Assembly: GCF_018271995.1 (NCBI RefSeq) | Contig: NZ_JAGUCO010000001.1 | Span: forward strand, 124,001 to 188,000 | DNA from: Carboxylicivirga linearis | GTDB lineage: Bacteria; Bacteroidota; Bacteroidia; Bacteroidales; Marinilabiliaceae | Direction of reading: 5' to 3' | Length of the DNA: 64,000 nucleotides | Program-made: the position numbers and the translations under genes | Part shown: piece after piece, positions 26,943 through 35,091 of the stretch | Layout: every line of letters begins with the position of its first letter | Numbering within the stretch: the first letter of the stretch is position 1 | Notes under the pieces: generated by a model | Told to the model about the DNA's origin: nothing | What the model saw: only the letters and a program-made list of their open reading frames with translations | Database searches by the model: none

Positions 26943-27608
26943 TTAAAATGCAATACCTATATAAACTTGAAGGTTGGAATTTTTAGCATCCCCTAATAAA
27001 GTTTCTATTGGCTCGTCTGAAGATGCTACTTGATTTAATCCATAGGAATAATTAACTCCAAGAGAAAGATTGTTGATATGATAAGCAATTCCTCCGGCTA
27101 ATCCATAATCCAATTTATTGAACTGGTCATTATCTATATCTTCTGACTCATTAATATTCATCCAATCCAATACTTCTGTATCTGTTTCGGCATTACTATT
27201 GAGTAATACTGCTATGTATGGACCCAAATGAATATCAAAGGATTTAGAGAAATTAAAGGTGAAATATACCGGAACTTCAAGGTATTTAAGATTTAATTCT
27301 GATTCTCCTTCAGCTACCTCCATTCCCAAAAATTCCTCATTATAAATGGCTTTAACACCTTTTGTGGAGTATAGTACCTCGGGTTGAACCCCAAAGGTTT
27401 TTGTTATTGGAAGATGCGTAAATACACCTACATTAAAACCCGGTAACCGATTTTTCTCATCAGCATTGTCAAATGTCATTGAACTAAGGTTTAAGCCTCC
27501 CTTTATACCAATTTTACTCTTTTGAGCCTGAGTTATTTGACTAGGAAATGTAAATAATAATACGAATAAACCTATAACTGATAGAATCTTCTGACTTGTG
27601 TTTTTCAT
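26943..27608 (-). CDS. PorT-family outer-membrane beta-barrel protein
   Basis: 221 residues from ATG 27608 (MKNTSQKILSVIGLF), which gives a signal peptide ending TQAQ. The longer reading from 27737 has no signal and is rejected. The motif KIGIKGGLNLSSMTF after cleavage, GVQPEVLYSTKGVK, YLEVPVYFTF and a final NLQVYIGIAF strand are typical of the PorT-like eight-stranded barrels common in this phylum. Function unknown; PorT itself is needed for type IX secretion, but most family members are not. Confidence 0.82.
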   Translation of the reverse strand: MKNTSQKILSVIGLFVLLFTFPSQITQAQKSKIGIKGGLNLSSMTFDNADEKNRLPGFNVGVFTHLPITKTFGVQPEVLYSTKGVKAIYNEEFLGMEVAEGESELNLKYLEVPVYFTFNFSKSFDIHLGPYIAVLLNSNAETDTEVLDWMNINESEDIDNDQFNKLDYGLAGGIAYHINNLSLGVNYSYGLNQVASSDEPIETLLGDAKNSNLQVYIGIAF

Positions 27609-27920
27609 AAGTAATTTGTTTGATTTATTTAGAATACATAATCGTGCCAAAGTCCCATGTAAATACTTAAAATATTGGTAAACAGCAATTAATTTAGGTG
27701 GTTGTCGAATTGCAGAATTGAATAGTTTAAGTAACAAGGGGGAAATCTTCTACACTGTAGTGAAATATAGTCTACACATTTCATCTAAATACCTTTTGAA
27801 AATTGCCTTCATATTTCAAAGTATCATGGTCGGTATAGAAAGATTAATATGAGTTTTTAGTTGGGTTAATCTTAAGTTAATACACGCATCTTAACTTGTA
27901 TATATATAAAGAAGAAAGTC
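27609..27920. other. Intergenic region between divergent PorT-like and lipoprotein genes
   Basis: About 310 bases with no credible gene. AT-rich; near-matches to the -7 box occur (e.g. around 27790-27830) but none is exact on either strand with suitable placing. Confidence 0.4.
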
Positions 27921-28409
27921 ATGAGAAGGCATGTTATATTGGTTATTTTAGCAACATTAATTGCTGTTTTAACTTCTTGCGATGATCAATCGGAACAAGT
28001 TACTCAACAAGATATTATTACTCATATGCTTTTAAATAATAACTGGCAGATTCAAATAGTAAAAGGAGAACAAGAGCAAAAAATTGAGAGCCCCGATTGT
28101 TTACTAAGTTTTTCTTCAGATCAAAGTCTCTTACTGCATAATAGTATTGAAGATAAGGGTACTTGGCAGCTTCGAGCTATAAGTCCTGTTGAATTTTATG
28201 ATGAATTAGAGCCAACACCGGAAGATAACTCGAATCTTCATATTTGGGATGATGCAGAAGAGTTATTGCTTGAACTGACTTTGCAGTTAAACAAACGATT
28301 GGCAAACGATGTAAACGGAAGTTGGATTATTACCGGATACAACAAGAACACTGTCTATTTACAAAATGATTTATATAGGTTGATTTTTGTAAAAGGAAAT
28401 ACTGAGTAG
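27921..28409 (+). CDS. Small lipoprotein, possibly lipocalin-like
   Basis: 162 residues with a lipoprotein signal (LATLIAVLTSC, Cys20). The mature part has strands resembling lipocalin-like lipoproteins of Bacteroidetes (NNWQIQIVKGEQ, SCLLSFSSDQSLLLHN, KGTWQL, GSWIITGYNKNTVYLQN). The exact family is not certain. A fragmentary open frame overlaps its stop codon. Confidence 0.6.
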   Translation: MRRHVILVILATLIAVLTSCDDQSEQVTQQDIITHMLLNNNWQIQIVKGEQEQKIESPDCLLSFSSDQSLLLHNSIEDKGTWQLRAISPVEFYDELEPTPEDNSNLHIWDDAEELLLELTLQLNKRLANDVNGSWIITGYNKNTVYLQNDLYRLIFVKGNTE

Positions 28410-28597
28410 ATGGCGAATTATTTGATCAATTTAAGCTGCATAAGAAAAAAGATGGAAGCAATGTTTTAAAAACGGATTTTCCTCGTCAGATAGAAACACG
28501 AATGGAATTAGGGAAACGGGCCAAGCGTGATATGAATGAAGAAGATATGGAAGCCTATGAAGAAAGAATGACCAAATTTTTTGAAGAAAACAGATAA
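28409..28597 (+). pseudogene. Open-frame remnant of 62 codons without a good start
   Basis: A frame free of stops from 28406 to TAA 28597 reads DGELFDQFKLHKKKDG, then LKTDFPRQIETRMELGKRAK, and ends EERMTKFFEENR. Its charged, lysine/glutamate-rich composition looks like real coding sequence, yet it begins at a stop codon inside the preceding gene and the first ATG (28502) is late. It may be the C-terminal remnant of a deleted gene, or a short protein starting at 28502. Family not recognised. Confidence 0.35.
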
Positions 28598-28631
28598 GCA
28601 AGTATGACCATCTTCATATTTTAATAATTAT

Positions 28632-28670
28632 TAAAGCTGCCCGGCAAATTTGTCGGGCAGCTTTAGTTTT
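28632..28670. terminator. Strong bidirectional hairpin terminator
   Basis: 12-bp perfect stem TAAAGCTGCCCG (28632-28643) with CGGGCAGCTTTA (28654-28665), extendable inward; GTTTTA follows on the plus strand. It lies between convergent genes. Confidence 0.85.
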
Positions 28671-28691
28671 ATGTCATGGGGTAATGTTTTA

Positions 28692-29933
28692 TTACTTGAA
28701 TTTCTTCAATACATCTTTAACCGCATCCTTGTGGATGGTAAAACCCATCATCTTTAGTTTTACATAGTCTTGTGTAAAGAAATAATAACCAAATTCCGGA
28801 GCGTCCGGGTCGTTATTGCGTGAGCCCGAACTCGAATCTTTTATCAGATACCAGTCTTTACCATCTTTCTCCAGGTATCCCACCAAGTGCATACCATGAT
28901 CGTCGGTAGTGGTTTCGTTATCAAACCTAAAAGCGCGCGAGTCTTCATTAATGTATGCCGAAGGAATATCAAAATCAGGTACCATTGCACATTGAGTTGA
29001 ACGAAGGAAACCAGCTTCAGATACATCACCACCAATACTCATTGTATAACCTTTGCGAATGGCTTTCTTTACAATTTCCATATATACATCCAGTGGTACA
29101 TTATAATAATCCGTATTGTGCCACCAGTTATCAGGCACGGTGTATTCCACTTGCTGCCAGTATGGCTTTTGTTTGTGTGAAAGAATCTCTACGAAATCGT
29201 TAGGATCCAATTTCAAATAGTCTTTCATATAGCTTACAGGTGTATATTCCTTACCTTCCACTTTAAATGAAGCTGGCGGTACACCGATATAGTGATCCAT
29301 AATAGAAGCAATGGTTTCTAATGCTGCTTCTTTATTCCAGGCGTTGGACGTGGTAAGTGACTTTAAGAACGTACTCATCTCTTTCACCATCTGGCCATGA
29401 TCATGATATTTTCTGCCACCTATCAGGCCTGTATATTCATCGGCAGGAACCAAACCATGAGCAAGGGCAACCCGAGCAACCGCATTTCCTTCCGATCCCT
29501 CTGCAAATAAAGAATTTCCTCTTTTCTCAATAAATCGCTCAGCTTTTGCGAGATATTCGTAATACGCAACATACATTTCCGATAACTTGACTTTCTTGCC
29601 AGTCATTCGGAAGATTTCTGATTCGTAAAAAGAGAGCGTCGAGAAGTCCCAACATGTTCCGGTATTTCCTTGAGATAAAACAGGGTTGGCCCACTCTCGT
29701 TTATAGATTTCAACCTTATTCGGAAGATCATACTGGGACTGATCCATGGTTAATCTCATGGCTGCAGGTTCAGCCTCAACTGAGTCTTTCACATGACTAA
29801 TATCTTTTAATATCGTTTCGTAATAAAATCCTTTTCCTCTGGGATACTCTTCAATTTTTGTCTTGTCAGTGTTTTGTGCCGACACGGTAATTGTCAGCAG
29901 AACGGCAGGTAGCAATCCGACTAATTTCTTCAT
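28692..29933 (-). CDS. Secreted C1B-type (bleomycin hydrolase/PepC-like) cysteine peptidase
   Basis: 413 residues with signal peptide MKKLVGLLPAVLLTITVSAQ. The active-site block is LSQGNTGTCWDFS: oxyanion Gln88 and nucleophile Cys94. The histidine region is DDHGMHLVGY (His346). The position normally held by the catalytic Asn in KNSWG is Asp366 here (WYLIKDSSSGSR), a change seen in some Bacteroidetes members but worth testing. PepC enzymes are usually cytoplasmic aminopeptidases; the signal peptide here places it in the periplasm or outside. Stands alone on the minus strand. Confidence 0.87.
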   Translation of the reverse strand: MKKLVGLLPAVLLTITVSAQNTDKTKIEEYPRGKGFYYETILKDISHVKDSVEAEPAAMRLTMDQSQYDLPNKVEIYKREWANPVLSQGNTGTCWDFSTLSFYESEIFRMTGKKVKLSEMYVAYYEYLAKAERFIEKRGNSLFAEGSEGNAVARVALAHGLVPADEYTGLIGGRKYHDHGQMVKEMSTFLKSLTTSNAWNKEAALETIASIMDHYIGVPPASFKVEGKEYTPVSYMKDYLKLDPNDFVEILSHKQKPYWQQVEYTVPDNWWHNTDYYNVPLDVYMEIVKKAIRKGYTMSIGGDVSEAGFLRSTQCAMVPDFDIPSAYINEDSRAFRFDNETTTDDHGMHLVGYLEKDGKDWYLIKDSSSGSRNNDPDAPEFGYYFFTQDYVKLKMMGFTIHKDAVKDVLKKFK

Positions 29934-30072
29934 ATTATTTAGGTTTAATATTTATTTCCCGTAAAAGAAAGGTAAATGTAATAGAAATAAACACTATAAA
30001 ATATGACGAACCCCCATAAAATGACCTTGTATTATGAAAAAATGATAAAACTGGTCCAGATATCATTTATTC

Positions 30073-30894
30073 TTACAGACTCTCCTTCCGAAACTCAAGC
30101 GGTGATTTTTTTACCACTTGTTGAAAAGTATAGCTAAAGGCAGAAAGGCTGTTGAATCCACATTTATATGCAATGTCACTTACCGCCAGATTAGTTTGCA
30201 ATAAGGCTTCCATTCCTTTAATAATGCGGGTTAGCTTTACGTATTGCAAAAAAGAAGTATCCATATTGTTTTGAAAGAGGCGCGATAATGATCGTGTACT
30301 GTAACTAAATTCATCGGCCACATTGGTTAAAGACAATGGTTGATTGATGTGATGATGGATATATTTAAGTATTACTCTGAGCGATTCGTTATGAGTAGTA
30401 GGTAAAGCTATAGGCAAAGGTACATTGGAAACTTCCAGAACAATATTTTTTAGGGCTGTTAAAAACTCATATCTCATAGAATCAGATTTTGATACTTCTC
30501 CCTGCCAGCTCTCGGTATAATAAATCATTTCCATCAGTAGGTTAGTGACAGGATAAATTCCTTCTTGTTGTTTTACTTTGTGATCTTTAGGAAATAAGAA
30601 AGTGGGAAAAAAGATGTTATGCACCTTTTTTATGGAAGTTCGTGAATCAACCAGATGCCTGATGCCGGCAGGAATCCATAAAAAATGCCGGGCCGGTAAA
30701 AAATACGAAGCCGTTTCTGTATTTAAAAAGGCTACACCTCCCTCAACATAACACAGTTGATGTTTATCGTGACTGTGCATCGAAAGTTGTCCTTCAATTT
30801 TGGTATTGTGCACATAAAACACTTTTTCGTTATGATCTACATTGGACAGAAAGGAATCGATTGTTGCCATGCCTTCAAAAAAATAGTTGGCCAA
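30073..30894 (-). CDS. AraC-family transcriptional regulator
   Basis: 273 residues. The N-terminal half is a cupin-like sensing domain (SMHSHDKHQLCYVEGGVAFL, HFLWIPAGIRHLVDS). The C-terminal half has two helix-turn-helix motifs (LSLTNVADEFSYSTRSLSRLFQNN and LAVSDIAYKCGFNSLSAFSYTFQQVVKKSPLEFRK). It is divergent from the TolC/HlyD/MFS export operon with 63 bases between start codons, so it very probably controls that operon in response to a small molecule. Confidence 0.93.
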   Translation of the reverse strand: MANYFFEGMATIDSFLSNVDHNEKVFYVHNTKIEGQLSMHSHDKHQLCYVEGGVAFLNTETASYFLPARHFLWIPAGIRHLVDSRTSIKKVHNIFFPTFLFPKDHKVKQQEGIYPVTNLLMEMIYYTESWQGEVSKSDSMRYEFLTALKNIVLEVSNVPLPIALPTTHNESLRVILKYIHHHINQPLSLTNVADEFSYSTRSLSRLFQNNMDTSFLQYVKLTRIIKGMEALLQTNLAVSDIAYKCGFNSLSAFSYTFQQVVKKSPLEFRKESL

Positions 30895-30957
30895 AATTAT
30901 AAAATAATTGTCCTATTATTGAAAATACGACTTATTAAATAGTATGATCTTTGCAAA

Positions 30958-32307
30958 ATGAAATTTTGTAGGGTGAAATTGATATTGAGAAGCGCAATAT
31001 TCCTTCTCTTTATCCTTTCAGGCACAAGATCGGAGGGACAGAGTACTGCTGAAGATACCGTTCATATAACATTAAACGGAGCCTGGGAAAGAGCTAATAC
31101 ATTTAGCAAGGAGATACAGTTAAAAAACATCGATAACCAAATTGGAATGGAAGATTTGAGACAGGCCAAATCTCAATGGTTGCCGCATGTTGGTACAAAT
31201 GCTCATTATGGTAAGCTAGCAAATATTCCGGTTTTTGAGGACGGAATATTGGAAACTCCCACTTATATTCCTATTCACGATCATACCACATACGAAGCAG
31301 GTATTGAAGCTGAGTTTAATCTGTATAGTGGACACAAAAATCATATTGCTATTCAAAAAGCAGAAACTAAGACGGAACTGTTGCAATATCTAAAGAGCGA
31401 ATCGGTTTCTGATATTCACTATAAAGTGGCTGAATTGTATTTATCCATTCAACGATCAACTGCTTTTGTGAAATTAATTGAACAGGATGTAAATCGAAAC
31501 AAAAAACGTCTGGAACAGATTCAACAGCTTTATAATAATGGCGTTATTTTAAAAAGTGATTTATTACGGGCTCAGTTACAATTGTCGCAGCAGGAAACCA
31601 ACCTACTACGAATGAACAACAACCTGAATATTTCCAAACAGCAACTGAATATTATTTTAGGATTCGACGATCATCATCCATTAATACCTATTGATGACAT
31701 TGCTATGAATTTAGGTGAACTTAAACAAGCCTACCAAAATTATATTCAAATTGCCATGTCAACATCTCATTACGAGAAAATGGCAGAGGCCCATATAAAA
31801 TTATCGGAACTGGATGAGAAAAATCTCAAGGCTGACAAATTACCTCGCATCAGCTTATTTGGCGAATATTCTTATTCTTTTCCGCAGATCATGTTATATC
31901 CGTATGCCAATGCGCCTTATGCACTGGGTGTGGGTGGCATCAGAATATCATATAACATATCGTCATTGTACCATGATAAGCATAAAGAGAATGCAGCCAG
32001 TTTAACGGTTGACCGACAAAGGCTCGTCAAAGCTCAAACAGAAGAAAAATTGAGGACCGAAATAAATAAAGCGTACAAGCGATTGAATGAAGATTTAACA
32101 GAGATTGAAGTGGCGACTTTAAACATTGAACAAGCGCAAGAGAACGACCGCATCATCAACGAGACCTATTTTAATCAGCTGGCTTTAATAACCGATTTAT
32201 TAGAAGCCGATACCCAATTGCTAAAAGCTCAATTTGACTTAATCAATAGTCAGATTTCAGCCCGATTACATTATTATCAATTACTTAGATTAACAGGCCA
32301 ATTATAA
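30958..32307 (+). CDS. TolC-family outer-membrane protein of an EmrAB-type exporter
   Basis: 449 residues with a signal sequence (LILRSAIFLLFILSGTRSEGQ). Long heptad-rich helices and motifs such as LYNNGVILKSDLLRAQLQLSQQE and a C-terminal NQLALITDLLEADTQLLKAQF are typical. A near-match to the -7 box (GATCTTTG, 30946-30953) lies only a few bases upstream, so the true start may be slightly further in (GTG 30973). Its stop overlaps the next start by one base (TAATG), showing translational coupling with the HlyD gene. Confidence 0.9.
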   Translation: MKFCRVKLILRSAIFLLFILSGTRSEGQSTAEDTVHITLNGAWERANTFSKEIQLKNIDNQIGMEDLRQAKSQWLPHVGTNAHYGKLANIPVFEDGILETPTYIPIHDHTTYEAGIEAEFNLYSGHKNHIAIQKAETKTELLQYLKSESVSDIHYKVAELYLSIQRSTAFVKLIEQDVNRNKKRLEQIQQLYNNGVILKSDLLRAQLQLSQQETNLLRMNNNLNISKQQLNIILGFDDHHPLIPIDDIAMNLGELKQAYQNYIQIAMSTSHYEKMAEAHIKLSELDEKNLKADKLPRISLFGEYSYSFPQIMLYPYANAPYALGVGGIRISYNISSLYHDKHKENAASLTVDRQRLVKAQTEEKLRTEINKAYKRLNEDLTEIEVATLNIEQAQENDRIINETYFNQLALITDLLEADTQLLKAQFDLINSQISARLHYYQLLRLTGQL

Positions 32308-33368
32308 TGAGTGAGAACATTAATAAATACCACAGACTAGACAATATTGCTGTGCGAATAACCTACTTTATCGCGCTCAGCATATTGTTAGGATTACTTA
32401 TTTGGGGAATTTTTCGTTTGGTTGATTTCATGCGATATGAATCGACGAATGATGCACAGGTAAAGGAATACATCAATCCTATATTAAGTCGAGCCACCGG
32501 ATATGTTCAGGAGATTAGGTTTAAAGATCACCAGAAAGTACAGAAAGGTGATACTCTTTTGGTATTGGATAAAGAGGAAAGTATGGTTCGATTTGCAGAA
32601 GCTAAGGCAGCATTGGCATCAGCCCAGGCTCACCTAAAAGTACTGGAGAACAATTACACATCGGCAACCGGTAATATGAGCGTTAATAAATCCCGAATAA
32701 GTGCCGAAAAGGCTGAGCTCTGGAAGCAGCAGCAGGAATACGATCGATACGAAAAACTTTATAAAGTGGAGGCGGTGACACTCCAACAGTTCGAAAATAT
32801 CAAAACAAAATTAGATGTAGCACAGTCGAATTATGAAGCTGTTAAAAAATCGTTTGAGGTATCCAACAGCAAGAAGGAGGAGGTGAAAACGCAAATTGAA
32901 GTTGCTAAAGCTACCATCGAGCAAAAAGAGGCTGTTCTGCAAAAAATACAACTCGATTTGATGTATGCGGTTATCACGGCCCCATCGGATGGTTACCTTG
33001 GAAAAAAGACTATTCAGAAAGGACAATATATTCAAAAAGGACAAACCATTGGTTTTATTGTTGATATGGAGCAAGGCAAATGGATTGAAGCCAACTTTGA
33101 AGAAACGCAAATTGCCGAAATGAAAGAAGGTCAGGAAGCTGAGATCAGCATTGATGCCTATCCCGGAGAAGTGTTTCATGGTAAGATTGAATCGTTATCA
33201 CCGGCTACGGGATCGCAATTTTCGCTTTTGCCACCCGATAATGCTACCGGAAATTTTGTAAAGATTACTCAGCGTTTTACCGTGCGAATCCAATTTACGG
33301 ATGAGGAAAAAGCAATCGAAAGGTTAAAGGCTGGAATGAATGCCGAAGTATCTGTTCCCAAATTATAG
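32307..33368 (+). CDS. HlyD/EmrA-family membrane fusion protein
   Basis: 353 residues; one N-terminal TM (ITYFIALSILLGLLIWGIF) with the cytoplasmic tail before it. The EmrA-like stretch TNDAQVKEYINPILSRATGYV follows. Then comes a lipoyl half (KVQKGDTLLVLD), a long coiled coil (about residues 90-215), the second lipoyl half (AVITAPSDGYLGKKTIQKGQYI) and a barrel ending in RLKAGMNAEVSV. Bridges the MFS pump to TolC. Gap to the MFS gene is three bases. Confidence 0.93.
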   Translation: MSENINKYHRLDNIAVRITYFIALSILLGLLIWGIFRLVDFMRYESTNDAQVKEYINPILSRATGYVQEIRFKDHQKVQKGDTLLVLDKEESMVRFAEAKAALASAQAHLKVLENNYTSATGNMSVNKSRISAEKAELWKQQQEYDRYEKLYKVEAVTLQQFENIKTKLDVAQSNYEAVKKSFEVSNSKKEEVKTQIEVAKATIEQKEAVLQKIQLDLMYAVITAPSDGYLGKKTIQKGQYIQKGQTIGFIVDMEQGKWIEANFEETQIAEMKEGQEAEISIDAYPGEVFHGKIESLSPATGSQFSLLPPDNATGNFVKITQRFTVRIQFTDEEKAIERLKAGMNAEVSVPKL

Positions 33369-33371
33369 AGC

Positions 33372-34973
33372 ATGCCAGCTAAAAACAATCAACAGATTTT
33401 TAAGAAGTGGGTGCCCACCTGGCTAATCTATGTAACACTCTTTGTATTTTTATTACCCGTTGCTGTAGTGCTGGGTATTTACATGAGTGGTATTCCTTCG
33501 GCAGCCAGTTATTATGGTGTTGATTCCATTGATATTAGGTATTCCATTGTGGTATACTACCTGGCCATCGCCACTTTTTTTCCGTTGGAGGCTCGATTCT
33601 TCAATTTCTTTGCATCCAAGCCATACCTTGCAGCATGTATCTCCTTATATCTGCTGATAAATATCTTGCTATATAACGTACAAAGCTACGCTCTGTTATT
33701 AGTTATGCGTTTTGTTGGAGGAGCAATTTCGCATGGCATCATTGGTATCATGTTTACCTTGGTTTTTAAGCAGTTTCACGAGCAGCGTAGCCGGGTTCTG
33801 GGATATGCAACTCTATATTCTATCTTGTTTGGTTCTGCACCATTAGCGAATATATTGGATGCACATCTCTTTACCCATTTTAACTTCAATAGTCTTTTCC
33901 TGTTTAAGATTTACAGTGTAATACCCGGAACTATTTTGATGTTTATTATTCTGCGAAAAAACACCGATTTACGTCGTCAGGGTAAAATACCATTAAAAAC
34001 GGCTGATTGGCCCAGCTTTGTTTTGTATGCATCTTCTCTTCTATTGCTGGCATATATATTTCTTTACGGTCAGTATTATCAATGGTTTAATAGTGCGCGT
34101 ATCGTTTATTGCACCATGGCTTTTGGGGTAATATTCGGGTTATTCGTATTACGTCAGATAAATCTACCTGAACCGTATATTAACTTACGCATATTTAAGA
34201 CCCGTAACTTCCGTATTGGTATGTTGCTGCTGATTCTGTTTTATTTTAGCAAAGGAGATATGGGGCTGCTGAACCGATTTATGGCACGTTCGGTCAACCT
34301 CGATAATTATCACCAGGGTTATTTAATGCTGACAAATGGATTGGGTATTGTGGTTGGAGCCTTGTTGAGTGCTCGTTTTATTTTAGCAAACAGGCGAATA
34401 AGATTAATATGGATGACCGGTTTTGGCGCTTTGTGGTTGTTTCATTTTTACTCTTTTATGATTATCAATCACCAGGCTGAGGCAAAAGATCTTTTAATAC
34501 CGTTATTCCTGCAGGGATTTGGTAACGGAGTTCTAATACTATCTATTGTTATATTTTATGCAACATCGGTACCGGCTGATTTAGGGTTTTCAGCCTCAGT
34601 TACCGGTGTTGCTTTTAGGGCAACTACCTTCACCGCCACTATGGGATTTACAGGATGGGCCGGATTACATATTCAGAAATTGCATCATAGCAGTATCACC
34701 AAAGAGTTAACGGCAGCTAATTCTGATCTTGCACAAAGGATTAATGGATATACACAAACTTTGCTAAATAAAGGTCTGACACCTGAGCAAAGTCATGCAG
34801 GTGCATTAAAGCTATTTGGACAGTCGCTGGCAGATCAGAATAATCTTTTATTTGTGAGAGATTATTATTTGTATTTATGCATCTTCATTGGTTTGATAAT
34901 AATGGGTATTGCGCTGATTCCTCATTTCAGGTATCATATTAAGAAGATAGGAAACAAACTGATTCCTATTTAG
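33372..34973 (+). CDS. MFS transporter, EmrB/DHA2-like, of the tripartite exporter
   Basis: 533 residues with about 14 hydrophobic segments, the DHA2 count. It starts MPAKNNQQIFKKWVPTWLIY and has a TM5-like AISHGIIGIMFTLVFKQF region. The long C-terminal periplasmic loop (about 440-500; EQSHAGALKLFGQSLADQNN) precedes the final TM. Canonical motif A (GxLaDrxGrkr) is weak, so it belongs to a divergent subgroup. With the two preceding genes it should form an inner-to-outer membrane efflux system regulated by the divergent AraC protein. Confidence 0.85.
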   Translation: MPAKNNQQIFKKWVPTWLIYVTLFVFLLPVAVVLGIYMSGIPSAASYYGVDSIDIRYSIVVYYLAIATFFPLEARFFNFFASKPYLAACISLYLLINILLYNVQSYALLLVMRFVGGAISHGIIGIMFTLVFKQFHEQRSRVLGYATLYSILFGSAPLANILDAHLFTHFNFNSLFLFKIYSVIPGTILMFIILRKNTDLRRQGKIPLKTADWPSFVLYASSLLLLAYIFLYGQYYQWFNSARIVYCTMAFGVIFGLFVLRQINLPEPYINLRIFKTRNFRIGMLLLILFYFSKGDMGLLNRFMARSVNLDNYHQGYLMLTNGLGIVVGALLSARFILANRRIRLIWMTGFGALWLFHFYSFMIINHQAEAKDLLIPLFLQGFGNGVLILSIVIFYATSVPADLGFSASVTGVAFRATTFTATMGFTGWAGLHIQKLHHSSITKELTAANSDLAQRINGYTQTLLNKGLTPEQSHAGALKLFGQSLADQNNLLFVRDYYLYLCIFIGLIIMGIALIPHFRYHIKKIGNKLIPI

Positions 34974-35091
34974 TATTTGAAGAATCCTTTTAGTACACAA
35001 ATATTAAAGACAGACTCTAAATAAGGAGTTTAGTATGAAAGTATGATTTTATTTATACCAATCAAACGTTGGTTTTAGTATATTGTACCTG

